Position numbers and translations under genes: made by a program. Shown here in pieces: positions 35,538 through 44,032 of a stretch of 64,000 nucleotides of DNA. Source of the stretch: Rhodococcus koreensis (GTDB taxonomy: Bacteria > Actinomycetota > Actinomycetes > Mycobacteriales > Mycobacteriaceae); NCBI RefSeq assembly GCF_900105905.1, contig NZ_FNSV01000005.1, positions 5,022,001-5,086,000 on the forward strand, read 5' to 3'. Under the pieces are notes generated by a model, which was not told where the DNA came from, ran no database searches, and was given only the letters and a program-made list of their open reading frames with translations. The stretch's first letter is position 1, and each line of letters begins with the position of its first letter.

Positions 35538-36340
35538 TCCGAGCGCCGCGCGTGAAGGTTCCGTCCGGGCTTCCGGGCTGGATCTTCGTGCCCGCAGCGG
35601 TGGGCGGCCTGTTCGTCGTCCTGCCGTTGTTTGCGATGCTGGCGAGTGTCGACTGGACGCGCTTCTTCGAACTGGTCACGTCGGAATCCTCACTCGCGGC
35701 GTTGGAACTGAGTCTGCGCACCGCCGCCGCAAGTACTGCCCTGTGCATCCTGCTGGGCGTCCCGATGGCGGCGGTGTTGTCCCGCAGCAGCTTTCGCGGA
35801 CTCAACGTGCTGCGTTCGCTGGTGCTGCTGCCCCTGGTACTCCCACCGGTGGTCGGGGGCATCGCCCTGCTCTACACGTTCGGCCGGAAGGGTCTGATCG
35901 GGCAGCACCTCGAGGTCGCGGGCATCCACATCGCGTTCACCACCACGGCCGTGGTGCTCGCACAGACCTTCGTCGCGCTGCCGTTCCTGGTGGTGAGCCT
36001 CGAAGGGTCGCTGCGGACCGCGGGCAGGCGGTACGAGCACGCCGCCGCCACGCTCGGTGCGAGTCCCACCACCGTCTTCCGGCGGGTGACGCTCCCCCTG
36101 GTGCTGCCCGGACTCGTGTCCGGTTCGGTGCTGGCGTTCGCGCGGGCGCTCGGCGAGTTCGGGGCGACGCTGACGTTCGCGGGCAGTCTGCAGGGCGTCA
36201 CACGGACCCTGCCGCTCGAGATCTACCTGCAGCGCGAGACGGACGCGGATGCGGCCGTGGCATTGTCGCTGGTGCTGGTGATCGTCGCGGTCGTCATCGT
36301 GGTGGGTTCGCGGGGCTGGGCGTCGAGGGCGGCGCTGTGA
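35534..36340 (+). CDS. modB: Molybdate ABC transporter permease ModB
   Basis: ModB is the membrane subunit of the molybdate importer. The 268-residue form starts at the GTG at 35534, overlapping the modA stop. Five or six hydrophobic segments are visible (for example GWIFVPAAVGGLFVVLPLFA and LVLVIVAVVIVVG). The cytosolic EAA loop reads YEHAAATLGASPTTVFRRVT. Longer upstream readings lie inside modA and are rejected. It ends in a 4-bp overlap with modC. Confidence 0.94.
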   Translation: MIRAPRVKVPSGLPGWIFVPAAVGGLFVVLPLFAMLASVDWTRFFELVTSESSLAALELSLRTAAASTALCILLGVPMAAVLSRSSFRGLNVLRSLVLLPLVLPPVVGGIALLYTFGRKGLIGQHLEVAGIHIAFTTTAVVLAQTFVALPFLVVSLEGSLRTAGRRYEHAAATLGASPTTVFRRVTLPLVLPGLVSGSVLAFARALGEFGATLTFAGSLQGVTRTLPLEIYLQRETDADAAVALSLVLVIVAVVIVVGSRGWASRAAL

Positions 36341-37416
36341 CCGGCCTGAGCGTCGAGGCCAGGGTCGCGGCGCGCGGCGTCGAGGTGGGATTCGACCTCG
36401 CCGACGGTGAGGTGCTGGCGGTCCTCGGACCGAACGGCGCAGGCAAGTCGACGGTGCTGTCGGTGGTCGCGGGCCTGGTCCGGCCGGACGCCGGACGTGT
36501 CGAACTGAACGGTCGCGTGCTCACCGACACCGAGCGTGGCATCGCGGTGCCGCCGCACCGGCGCGGTATCGCGCTGCTCGCGCAGCAGGCACTGCTGTTT
36601 CCGCATCTGACGGTGGCCGCGAATGTGGCGTTCGCGCCGCGTAGTTCGGGCCGCGGACGCCGGGAGTCGCGGGCGGTCGCGGAGAAGTGGCTGGACGCAG
36701 TCGATGCGGCGCAGTTCGCCGATCGCCGTCCGCACGAGTTGTCCGGGGGGCAGGCGCAGCGGGTTGCGGTCGCCAGGGCACTCGCCGCGGAACCGCAGGC
36801 GCTGCTGCTCGACGAACCCATGTCCGCCCTCGACGTCGCTGCGGCCCCCGCCCTGCGGGTGCTGCTCAGGCGGGTGCTGCGGGAGGGCGACCGGACCGCG
36901 GTCGTCGTCACCCACGACGTTCTCGACGCGCTGGCACTGGCCGACCGGGTGATCGTCGTCGAGGGCGGACAGGTCGTCGAATCCGGTTCGGTGCGCGACG
37001 TGCTGACGCGCCCGCGCAGTGCGTTCGCCGCGCGGATCGCCGGACTCAACCTCGTCCCCGTGTTCGCGGCGCAGGACGGGTTCGAGACGGAGACCGGTGT
37101 TCGGATGCAGGGTCTGCTCGACGCCGACTTCGTCGGGGGCGCGCCGGCCGTCGCGGTGTTCGCACCGCATTCGGTGGCCGTGCACAGGCGGTCTCCGGAA
37201 GGCAGTCCACGCAACGTCTTCCAGGTGACCATCTCGGAGATCGAGGTGCGCGGGCCGACGGTCCGGGTGCGCGCCGCCGAAGCCGGAGGCCGGCTGGAGC
37301 TGAGCGCCGACGTGACCGCGGCGTCCGTCGCGGAACTCGATCTGGTGCCGGGCCTGGACGTGTACTTCGTGGTCAAGGCCACCGAAGTTGCGCTTCACAC
37401 CGTGCGTACTTGTTAA
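36337..37416 (+). CDS. modC: Molybdate ABC transporter ATPase ModC
   Basis: ModC powers molybdate import. The 359-residue product from GTG 36337 has Walker A GPNGAGKST near residue 30, the ABC signature LSGGQAQRVAVARAL, Walker B ALLLDEPMSALD, and the switch VVVTHDVLDAL. A C-terminal TOBE domain of about 65 residues (QVTISEIEVRGPTVRVRAAEA) can sense molybdate. The gene ends at TAA 37414-37416, inside the left arm of a hairpin shared with the convergent DUF4185 gene. Confidence 0.94.
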   Translation: MTGLSVEARVAARGVEVGFDLADGEVLAVLGPNGAGKSTVLSVVAGLVRPDAGRVELNGRVLTDTERGIAVPPHRRGIALLAQQALLFPHLTVAANVAFAPRSSGRGRRESRAVAEKWLDAVDAAQFADRRPHELSGGQAQRVAVARALAAEPQALLLDEPMSALDVAAAPALRVLLRRVLREGDRTAVVVTHDVLDALALADRVIVVEGGQVVESGSVRDVLTRPRSAFAARIAGLNLVPVFAAQDGFETETGVRMQGLLDADFVGGAPAVAVFAPHSVAVHRRSPEGSPRNVFQVTISEIEVRGPTVRVRAAEAGGRLELSADVTAASVAELDLVPGLDVYFVVKATEVALHTVRTC

Positions 37417-37443
37417 CGTCGGGCGGTTAAGAAGTACTCACGG
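37400..37443. terminator. Bidirectional hairpin between modC and the DUF4185 gene
   Basis: Arms 37400-37417 and 37426-37443 (CCGTGAGTACTTCTTAAC when read as reverse complement) pair with two mismatches around an 8-nt loop. The stop codons of both convergent genes lie inside the arms. The sequence resembles the hairpin at 46853-46904. Confidence 0.8.
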
Positions 37444-38973
37444 GTGCAGGGACGCATGCATCAGGTAGACGTTGTAGCTGTCCCACTCCGAGATCGTGAA
37501 ATACAGATCCTCGCCCGTCGACCACGGGTGGATGAAGCCGCCGTACGCCTTCGGATAGTCGGCCGTGTCGACGAGCGTCGCCGCGTCCGACCATGCACCC
37601 TGCGGGCTCGACGACTGCCGGAGGATGATCGAACCGCCGACGGGTTCGAGGTAGCTCATCTGCCACGTGTCCGCGGCCGCGTCGTAGCGCACCGACAACT
37701 CGCTGGCCACCCCACCGACGATGGGGGTCGCGAGGCGCTGGGACACGGGTGTCCACGTGCCGTCCGACCAGTACTGGTACGACGTGGTGTTGAGTACCTG
37801 GTCGACGGGTACCCGGGCCAGGCCGATGGTGCCGATCCGCCCGTTGGGGGTGCCGAACATGTACACGTAGTCGCCGTGCGGCACCATCGCGGACACCTGG
37901 AACCGGGCACCGAAGATGTTGTCCCACTTGGCGTGCTGGTCCTTGATCCAGGTCTGCCCGTTGTCGTCGGAGTAGGCGATGCCGCCGTAGTTCGTGTACC
38001 ACATGCCGGGGACCATGCTCCAGCGCTTCACCGACATGTAGCTGAGGTACTGACGGTCACCGATCGCGAACCCCGACGTGGGGATGGTGGTCGTCTCGAA
38101 GTTGTTGATGTGCCTGCTGTCGATGATCTCGGCGGCGTGGCACCGGCTGTCCTGGACCATGCTGTCGATGGTCATGCCGTCGGACAGGTCGGTGTCGGTG
38201 CTGTGGCCGAGAACGTTGCTCCGCCAGTCCTCGCCGAAGGCGCCGGGCGGGGTCCAGTCCTTGCCGAACGTGTCACCGAACGCGACCGCCACCTCGCCGG
38301 GCCTCGTCTCCCACGTGATGCCGAGGTCGGTGCCGTCCACCTGCCAGCGCTTGTCCGTCCGGTTCTCCGAACCCTGTCCGGTCAGCTGCGACACCAGCCG
38401 GACGTCGCCGACGGCCGGCTTCGCCATCGCGGCGGTGAGGGAACCACGTACGGCCGGGTTGATCTCGACCGGCGGCGCCGGCTGCGGTTCGGGTCCCGGA
38501 CCGCCGGGAACGGGAATGGGAATGGTCTCGGGCCGCGGATCGATCGAGATCTTCGGGATGGTCAGCGCACTCGAGCCCGACGACCCCGATGACCCTGCCG
38601 AACCCGAAGAACCCGGGCCGGTTTCCGGTTCGTCGACGTCGTCGGTGAGGTCGGGGCACGGGTCCGCGCACGGATCGGCGGGTAGGTCCTGGGCGACGCG
38701 GGTCTGGTCGACGCGCGGTCCGGGAACGGGGACGGGCACGAAGTCGGGGTACGGGATCGGGATGCTCACGGTCGGCGGGATCGGGGGCAGCAGTGGCCCG
38801 CCCGGGCTCGGCGGCTCCTTCGCCGGGTTGAATCCGGTCTCGCCGCAGGCGTTCACCGGGAGCCACGGCAGGGTCTCGGCCGACGCGGGTGCGGCGGTGA
38901 AACCGATCGTCGCGGCGACGGCGGCGGCCACGCACAGGGGCACTCCGGGCACAGACCAGGACTTGTCGACCAC
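37438..38973 (-). CDS. Secreted DUF4185 protein with proline-rich linker
   Basis: The 511-residue product starts with GTG at 38973 (VVDKSWSVPGVPL), preceded by TGGAGGGG. An Ala-rich signal peptide ends at APASA. A 200-residue linker rich in Pro, Ser and Gly follows. A DUF4185 beta-propeller-like domain then extends from about 200 to the end (VAFGDTFGKDW, RSNVLGHSTDTDLSDG, GGFIHPWSTGEDLYFTIS). Related proteins are exported in actinobacteria and may bind or cleave cell-envelope glycans; no activity can be assigned. Longer starts to 39111 are possible but have no matching ribosome site. Confidence 0.85.
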   Translation of the reverse strand: MVDKSWSVPGVPLCVAAAVAATIGFTAAPASAETLPWLPVNACGETGFNPAKEPPSPGGPLLPPIPPTVSIPIPYPDFVPVPVPGPRVDQTRVAQDLPADPCADPCPDLTDDVDEPETGPGSSGSAGSSGSSGSSALTIPKISIDPRPETIPIPVPGGPGPEPQPAPPVEINPAVRGSLTAAMAKPAVGDVRLVSQLTGQGSENRTDKRWQVDGTDLGITWETRPGEVAVAFGDTFGKDWTPPGAFGEDWRSNVLGHSTDTDLSDGMTIDSMVQDSRCHAAEIIDSRHINNFETTTIPTSGFAIGDRQYLSYMSVKRWSMVPGMWYTNYGGIAYSDDNGQTWIKDQHAKWDNIFGARFQVSAMVPHGDYVYMFGTPNGRIGTIGLARVPVDQVLNTTSYQYWSDGTWTPVSQRLATPIVGGVASELSVRYDAAADTWQMSYLEPVGGSIILRQSSSPQGAWSDAATLVDTADYPKAYGGFIHPWSTGEDLYFTISEWDSYNVYLMHASLHP

Positions 38974-39176
38974 GGGACCCCTCCACATCGGTGGTCGGAG
39001 TGATGGTGGACCGACCTGCACGCGCGGGGTCGAAGATAACACCGGGGGACGGCATCCGCGGCGCACGCGCCCGGCCCGCCCGGTTGCGGTCCGGTCACAG
39101 TGCGGTTTCACCGTCGCAGCGGAATTCGCGGATATTCGGTGGAACCGGATGCGGTCCCGCTGCGTCCAACCTTCAT

Positions 39177-39590
39177 ATGGATCCTCTCGAGTACTCGTTC
39201 GGAACCGGTGCCGACGCCCCGGTGGCGTGGACGTCGCCCGCCGACCTCGACCTCGGACCGTCGGGCGGCGTCGACGCGGTGCGCCTGGACTTCGACGGCG
39301 ACGGACTTCTCGACGACGCGATGTGGGATTCGGACGGCGACGGGGTGGCCGATCGTTCGGTGCTCGACTACGACGCCGAGGACGAGTCCCGCTACTTCAC
39401 CGATCCTTCCGGCGACGGGACGTGGAACGCCGAGATTCCGCGCGAGCCACCGGTGATCGCGGCGGTGCACACGTGGCGCCCCGATCCGGTGGTCGGCACG
39501 GCCGGGACCATTGACGCCGGCGCCCAAGCCGGGCAAGGTGGGTTGGGATTTCAAACTTACCGAGGGTTCGACGAGGAGAACACACGATGA
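39177..39590 (+). CDS. Small acidic protein with DxDxDG calcium-loop repeats
   Basis: The 137-residue acidic product from ATG 39177 (MDPLEYSFGTGADAPVAW) has two adjacent DxDxDG loops, DFDGDGLLDD and DSDGDGVADR, then DYDAEDESRYF and DPSGDGTWN. These resemble calcium-binding thrombospondin-type-3 or dockerin-like loops. No signal peptide is visible, so the place of action is unclear. Its TGA overlaps the thioesterase ATG, implying coupled translation. I do not recognise a named family. Confidence 0.75.
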   Translation: MDPLEYSFGTGADAPVAWTSPADLDLGPSGGVDAVRLDFDGDGLLDDAMWDSDGDGVADRSVLDYDAEDESRYFTDPSGDGTWNAEIPREPPVIAAVHTWRPDPVVGTAGTIDAGAQAGQGGLGFQTYRGFDEENTR

Positions 39591-39997
39591 CCGATCTGAC
39601 CCGCGAGGCGGCGAGCGCCTTCGTCGTCGCAGCCGGACTGGAACTCGACGAAGTGTCGGGAACGAAGGTGGTCGGCCACATCGACCTGTCCGCCGACCAT
39701 CACACACCGTGGGGAGTAGTGCACGGCGGCGTCTACACGACGGCGGTCGAATCGGCCGCGAGCATCGGCGCGAGCACGGCCGTCGCCGATCGCGGTCAGT
39801 TCGCGGTGGGCGTGCACAACGGCACCGACTTCCTCCGGGCCCGCACCGAGGGGCGGGTCGACGTGGTCGCGGTGCCCATCCAGCAGGGCCGCGTGCAGCA
39901 GTTGTGGTCGGTGGTGATCACGGCGTCCGACACCGGCAAGGAGGTGGCTCGCGGTCAGGTCCGCCTGCAGAACGTGCCGATGCCGGGGTCGGAATAG
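39587..39997 (+). CDS. PaaI-type hotdog thioesterase
   Basis: The 136-residue product has the hotdog-fold signature of acyl-CoA thioesterases (HHTPWGVVHGGVYTTAVESAAS), with the conserved HGG and acidic residue, then GVHNGTDFLRARTEGRVDV. It is the second gene of a two-gene unit with the acidic protein, overlapping by 4 bp. It ends 8 bp from the convergent MFS gene. Substrate cannot be deduced; aromatic acyl-CoA esters are typical. Confidence 0.88.
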   Translation: MTDLTREAASAFVVAAGLELDEVSGTKVVGHIDLSADHHTPWGVVHGGVYTTAVESAASIGASTAVADRGQFAVGVHNGTDFLRARTEGRVDVVAVPIQQGRVQQLWSVVITASDTGKEVARGQVRLQNVPMPGSE

Positions 39998-40005
39998 CCC
40001 GGTTC

Positions 40006-41304
40006 TCAGGCAGGTTCGCGCCGGGTGTTGAACAGCACGCCGACCAGTCCGAGGCCGTAGAACGCCCCACCCGCCAGCACCAGTGCGAGTGATCGGCCGT
40101 CGGGGGCGATCACGAGGGACGCCGCGGCGATCGACCCGATGAACGCGACGTTGAACACGGTGTCCTGAAGCGCGAACACCTGTCCCCTGCGGTCGTCCTC
40201 GATCTCGATCTGCATCGCCGCGTCGCCGCTGAGTTTGATGGACTGCCCGGCGAATCCAAGCAGCAGCGCGCCGCACAGCAGCGACGCCTGCGTGAGGGTC
40301 GCGACGAACGTGCACTGCACGACGAGCGCGAGGATCAGGCCGCCGACGATGGTGCGGGACCGTCCGATGCGCGGAATGAGGAACGGTGTCGAGATCGCTG
40401 CCAGCAGCATGCCCGTGGCGGTGGCGCCGAGCGCGACACCGAAACCGGCGAGGCCGCCTGGCAGGGCGCTGACGGTGGCGGTGTCGCGCAACACCAGAAC
40501 CATGATCAACGTGTTGACGCCGAACACGATCCGGTGCGTGCCGATCCCGATCATGGCGGTCGTGACGCCCGGCGAATGCCACACGGCGAGCGCCCCGTTG
40601 CGCAGTCCGGCGGCGACGGCGCGGACCGCCCCGTATTCGGGTTTCTCGTCGGCGTGCGGACCGAGAAGTCGATGGTGGAAGCGCGACGCTGCGAACGCGG
40701 CCACCGCGGAACCGCAGGCGGCGGCCGCCACGGCGATTCCGGAGCCGCGGTCACCGGCGCCCACGAACGAGATGATGGCGACGGACGTCGCGGCCCCCAG
40801 CGCGGCGACGACGGAACCGGTGGTGGCGAGCACCGAATTGGTGGCCACGAGCCAGGAACGGTGCACCACGCGCGGCAGCGCCGCCGAGACTCCCGCGAGA
40901 ACGAACCGGCTCACACCGATGGCGGAGAGGGCGAGCACGAGGAGCGCGGATTCGCTGGTCCCGGTCTCCAGCAGCGCGGCGGTCACCAGAATCAGCAGTC
41001 CGCGCAGCACATTCGCCCACAGCAGCACGCTGCGGCGGTCCCAGCGGTCCAGGAGTGCGCCCGCGTACGGTCCGATCACCGAGTACGGCAGCAGCAGCAC
41101 CGCGAAGCCGGCGGCGATCGCGACGGGATCCGTCTCCCGCTCGGGGTTGAACAGAATCGCGCCACCGAGTGCGGCCTGGAACATGCCGTCGCCGAGTTGG
41201 CTGGCGAATCGCACGGTGGCGAGACGGGCCAGTCCGGGCGACCGCCGGAGCGTGTACGCCGTTCTGCGCCACGCCTCGCGCCGGTCCCCGAGCTGTTTCG
41301 CCAT
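40006..41304 (-). CDS. MFS transporter
   Basis: The 432-residue protein has about 12 hydrophobic segments and the MFS loop motif GPYAGALLDRWDRRSVLLWANVLRG between segments 2 and 3. The first segment begins LARLATVRFASQLGDGMFQAA. Such proteins of the enterobactin-exporter-like class usually export small molecules. It lies 10 bp downstream of the NmrA-like epimerase on the same strand, so both are likely controlled by the divergent TetR at 42400. Confidence 0.87.
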   Translation of the reverse strand: MAKQLGDRREAWRRTAYTLRRSPGLARLATVRFASQLGDGMFQAALGGAILFNPERETDPVAIAAGFAVLLLPYSVIGPYAGALLDRWDRRSVLLWANVLRGLLILVTAALLETGTSESALLVLALSAIGVSRFVLAGVSAALPRVVHRSWLVATNSVLATTGSVVAALGAATSVAIISFVGAGDRGSGIAVAAAACGSAVAAFAASRFHHRLLGPHADEKPEYGAVRAVAAGLRNGALAVWHSPGVTTAMIGIGTHRIVFGVNTLIMVLVLRDTATVSALPGGLAGFGVALGATATGMLLAAISTPFLIPRIGRSRTIVGGLILALVVQCTFVATLTQASLLCGALLLGFAGQSIKLSGDAAMQIEIEDDRRGQVFALQDTVFNVAFIGSIAAASLVIAPDGRSLALVLAGGAFYGLGLVGVLFNTRREPA

Positions 41305-41314
41305 TCACAGGACC

Positions 41315-42256
41315 CTATCCGGCGGCCGCGACCGACCTGTCCTGCCACCACCGGACGGTCTCCTCGGCAGCTCGGCCGAGTGGCGTCGGGGCCAGTCCGA
41401 GGCGGGCCTCGCTCTCGGACGAGTCCATCACGAACGGCTCCTCGAACTGATACAGCATCTCCGCGAGTTCGCGGGTCCCCTGGTGGACGAGCCCGCCGCC
41501 GCGGATCACCCAGCCGGGCAGGGTGCCCACCTTCGGGGCGGGAACCCCGGCGGCCTTCGCGTAGGCCTCGACCATCTGCCGCTGGGTGACGGCCGGCGCG
41601 GTCGGTGCGTGCAGCACCGAGTTCCACAGCGCCGGGTCGTGGGCCGCGGCGATCATCGCGGCCGCGAAGTCGTGGATGTACGTGAACGAGTGGGGCAGGT
41701 CGGCGGAACCGAGGACGCGCATCGTCTTGCCCGCGAGGACGACGGGCACCATGCGCTCGCCGGCGTGCGCGTTCAGCACCCGCGGTCCGAAGAAGTCGGA
41801 CGCGACGACGCTGACGGTGGGCGTCGAGGACTCGGCGCGGGCCTTCAGCAACCGGGTCCGGATGCCGCGCTTACCGGAGTCGGCCGACCGCGGCGTGTGT
41901 TCGGTCATCGGCTGCCGAGACGCGTCGTAGGAGTAGAGGCTCTCGGGGAAGACGACGACCGCGCCGACGCGTCCGGCGGCCTCGAGGACCGTCTGCTCGG
42001 CGGCGGGGAGTTCGCGCTCCCAGGCGTCGGCGTTGTAGGCGGCGTGGATGCAGTGGTAGACGGCGGTCGCTCCGTCGAATGCCTCCTGCAGCGCGGCGGC
42101 GTCGGAGACGTCGACCTTCCGCCGCTCGATCAGGGGATGGTCCGGGCCGCTGCCCGAGCGGGTGAGGACCCGCACCCGTCGGCCCTGTTCGGCGAGCTGC
42201 CGGGCGACGGTCCAGCCGACGGGTCCTGCTCCGGTGACGATCTCGAGGTTCGACAT
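41315..42256 (-). CDS. NAD(P)-dependent epimerase/reductase, NmrA-like
   Basis: The 313-residue product starts at ATG 42256 (MSNLEIVTGAGPVGWTVARQLAEQGRRVR) behind GGGAGCAGGA. It has an atypical Rossmann loop GAGPVGW, then VDVSDAAALQEAFDGATAVYHC and a C-terminal half like extended SDRs (LPHSFTYIHDFAAAMIAAAH). Longer readings to 42415 cross operator DNA and are rejected. Substrate unknown. It forms an operon with the MFS gene and is divergent from a TetR gene. Confidence 0.86.
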   Translation of the reverse strand: MSNLEIVTGAGPVGWTVARQLAEQGRRVRVLTRSGSGPDHPLIERRKVDVSDAAALQEAFDGATAVYHCIHAAYNADAWERELPAAEQTVLEAAGRVGAVVVFPESLYSYDASRQPMTEHTPRSADSGKRGIRTRLLKARAESSTPTVSVVASDFFGPRVLNAHAGERMVPVVLAGKTMRVLGSADLPHSFTYIHDFAAAMIAAAHDPALWNSVLHAPTAPAVTQRQMVEAYAKAAGVPAPKVGTLPGWVIRGGGLVHQGTRELAEMLYQFEEPFVMDSSESEARLGLAPTPLGRAAEETVRWWQDRSVAAAG

Positions 42257-42292
42257 TCCTGCTCCCGCTGAGTGAGTCGATTTCGGTGATTC

Positions 42293-42307
42293 GAGAGCAC
42301 TGCTCTC
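42293..42307. promoter_or_regulatory. Operator palindrome O1 upstream of the TetR gene
   Basis: GAGAGCACTGCTCTC is a perfect 7-1-7 inverted repeat in the divergent 42257-42399 region. A second copy lies at 42345-42357, supporting a TetR operator. Confidence 0.8.
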
Positions 42308-42344
42308 TATTATTCGAGAATGCTCCCTCCGGTCCGCAATGTCA

Positions 42345-42357
42345 AGAGCAGTGCTCT
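42345..42357. promoter_or_regulatory. Operator palindrome O2 upstream of the TetR gene
   Basis: AGAGCAGTGCTCT is a 6-1-6 inverted repeat, centred 51 bp from O1. A half-conserved third copy (GACACTGCTCTC) follows at about 42366-42377, next to the TetR start. Confidence 0.8.
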
Positions 42358-42399
42358 CGTTTGTTGACACTGCTCTCTGAAATTGCGACGCTGGACCCC

Positions 42400-43095
42400 A
42401 TGCCAGGAACACCACGCGAGCGCGCCCGCGAGCAGACGTTGCAGGACATCACGAGGATCGGTCGCGAACAGTTGGCCTCGGTCGGGGGTGCGGCCCTGTC
42501 GCTGCGGGCCGTCGCGAGGGACCTCGGCGTGGTGTCGTCCGCCGTGTACCGGTACGTCAAGAGCCGCGACGAACTGCTGACGCTGCTCGTCGTCGACGGA
42601 TACAACGAACTCGGCGACGCCGTGGAGGCCGCAGTGGCGTCCGCGGCCGGACCGCGGGAGCAGTTCCTGGCGCTCGGACGTGCGGTGCGGGAGTGGGCGC
42701 TGCGCGAGCCCGCCCGCTACGGATTGCTGTTCGGCAGCCCGGTTCCCGGTTACGACGCGCCCGGGGAGCAGACGACGACTCCGGGAACGCGGGTGATCTA
42801 CGCGCTCGTCGGGATCTTCGACAACGCGTTCCGGGCGGGCAAGCTCGAGGCGGACGCGGCGGCGCCCATCGACGACCGGCTCGCCACCGACCTCGACCGC
42901 GTTCGCGCCGAACTCGGCCTCACCACACCCGATCATCTGCTCGCCCGCGGCGTGCTGGTGTGGTCGGCACTGTTCGGGGCCGTGAACTTCGAGGTGTTCG
43001 GGCAGTACGGCGCCGACACGTTCACCACACCGGGCGCACTGTTCGAGCACCACCTCGCCGTACTTGCCGAGACGGCGGGGCTGCCCGCGGCGTAA
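42400..43095 (+). CDS. TetR-family regulator of the epimerase-MFS operon
   Basis: The 231-residue form from ATG 42400 (MPGTPRERAREQTLQDITR) has the helix-turn-helix LSLRAVARDLGVVSSAVYRYV near residues 32-52 and a TetR C-terminal domain of the TetR_C_13-like kind. A longer frame begins at 42286 but would translate the operators. The gene is divergent from the epimerase-MFS operon and flanks three AGAGCA-N-TGCTCT-type sites, so autoregulation and control of the operon are likely. Confidence 0.9.
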   Translation: MPGTPRERAREQTLQDITRIGREQLASVGGAALSLRAVARDLGVVSSAVYRYVKSRDELLTLLVVDGYNELGDAVEAAVASAAGPREQFLALGRAVREWALREPARYGLLFGSPVPGYDAPGEQTTTPGTRVIYALVGIFDNAFRAGKLEADAAAPIDDRLATDLDRVRAELGLTTPDHLLARGVLVWSALFGAVNFEVFGQYGADTFTTPGALFEHHLAVLAETAGLPAA

Positions 43096-43162
43096 AGCGG
43101 CGAACCGGACGCAGGTCGCGTCCTCCGTCACATCGCGTTCGCCGCGGTGGGATGATGTTCAG

Positions 43163-43768
43163 GTGGCGCACGCAGAAGAACCCGAAGATCGAACGGCGTC
43201 GACGGAACCGGTGGTCCGGCCCGGCAGCCTGTTGGTCTCGTCCACAGATCTCGTCGAACCCGCATTCCGTCGCACCGTGATCTATGTGATCGAGCACAAC
43301 GAGGCCGGAAGCCTCGGTGTGGTCATCAACCGTCCCAGCGAAACCGCCGTCCACGACGTGCTGCCACAGTGGGCGCCGCTCACCGCGCGCCCGTCCGCGC
43401 TGTACGTCGGCGGTCCCGTCAAACGTGACGCCGCACTGTGCCTGGCGACGCTGCGCACCGGCGCGCAGGCCGACGGCCTCCCCGGTCTGCGCCGGGTCCA
43501 CGGCCGCGTGGTGATGGTCGATCTCGACTCCGACCCCGAGGTCGTCGCCCCGCTGGTGGAGGGTGTCCGGATCTTCGCCGGCTACTCGGGCTGGACATAC
43601 GGTCAGCTCGACTCGGAACTCCAGCGCGACGACTGGATCGTCATCTCGGCGCTCGCGTCGGACGTCGTCGCCCCCGCCCGGGTCGACGTGTGGGCGCAGG
43701 TGCTGCGCAGGCAGCCGCTCCCCCTCGCCCTCCTCGCCACCCACCCGATCGACGTCGAGCGGAACTAG
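43163..43768 (+). CDS. YqgE/AlgH family protein
   Basis: The 201-residue protein from GTG 43163 (VAHAEEPEDRTAST) has the UPF0301 signature: VRPGSLLVSSTDLVEPAFRRTVIYV, LGVVINRPSE, and GYSGWTYGQLDSELQRDDWIV. Family members are small cytosolic proteins of unresolved function; AlgH and YqgE are named from alginate and morphology phenotypes. The frame is open back to 43064 but the upstream part overlaps nothing family-like. No clear operon partner is evident. Confidence 0.9.
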   Translation: MAHAEEPEDRTASTEPVVRPGSLLVSSTDLVEPAFRRTVIYVIEHNEAGSLGVVINRPSETAVHDVLPQWAPLTARPSALYVGGPVKRDAALCLATLRTGAQADGLPGLRRVHGRVVMVDLDSDPEVVAPLVEGVRIFAGYSGWTYGQLDSELQRDDWIVISALASDVVAPARVDVWAQVLRRQPLPLALLATHPIDVERN

Positions 43769-43855
43769 CCGACACACCCCGCGCACGTCCCTGGGCTGTC
43801 GGGGACGGGTGGTATCAACAGAGGTGGGGAACGAGAAGTGAGGAGGACAGCACAC

Positions 43856-44032
43856 GTGATCGACACCTGTCACGGAACATTGATCGTGCACACGCTCTAC
43901 GGAGCCGAATGCACCGACGAGTCGTGCGTCGAGTTGTCCGAGGTCCGGCACGCACTGATCATCGACTGTGACGAATTCGGTGACTGCGGGTGCTCGGCGG
44001 AGTTCGCCGAGCAGTTGCGTCACGCCTCCTGA
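43856..44032 (+). CDS. Small cysteine-rich protein of unknown function
   Basis: The 58-residue product from GTG 43856 (VIDTCHGTLIVHTLYGAECT) has an AGGAGG ribosome site about 10 nt upstream. It carries six cysteines: C5, C20, C25, C39, C45 and C47, in DTC, AECTDESC and DCDEFGDCGC. It is acidic, has no signal peptide, and looks metal-binding. It ends inside the convergent Mut7-C gene, overlapping its last 13 bases. A GTG at 43838 would add six residues. I do not recognise the family. Confidence 0.65.
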   Translation: MIDTCHGTLIVHTLYGAECTDESCVELSEVRHALIIDCDEFGDCGCSAEFAEQLRHAS

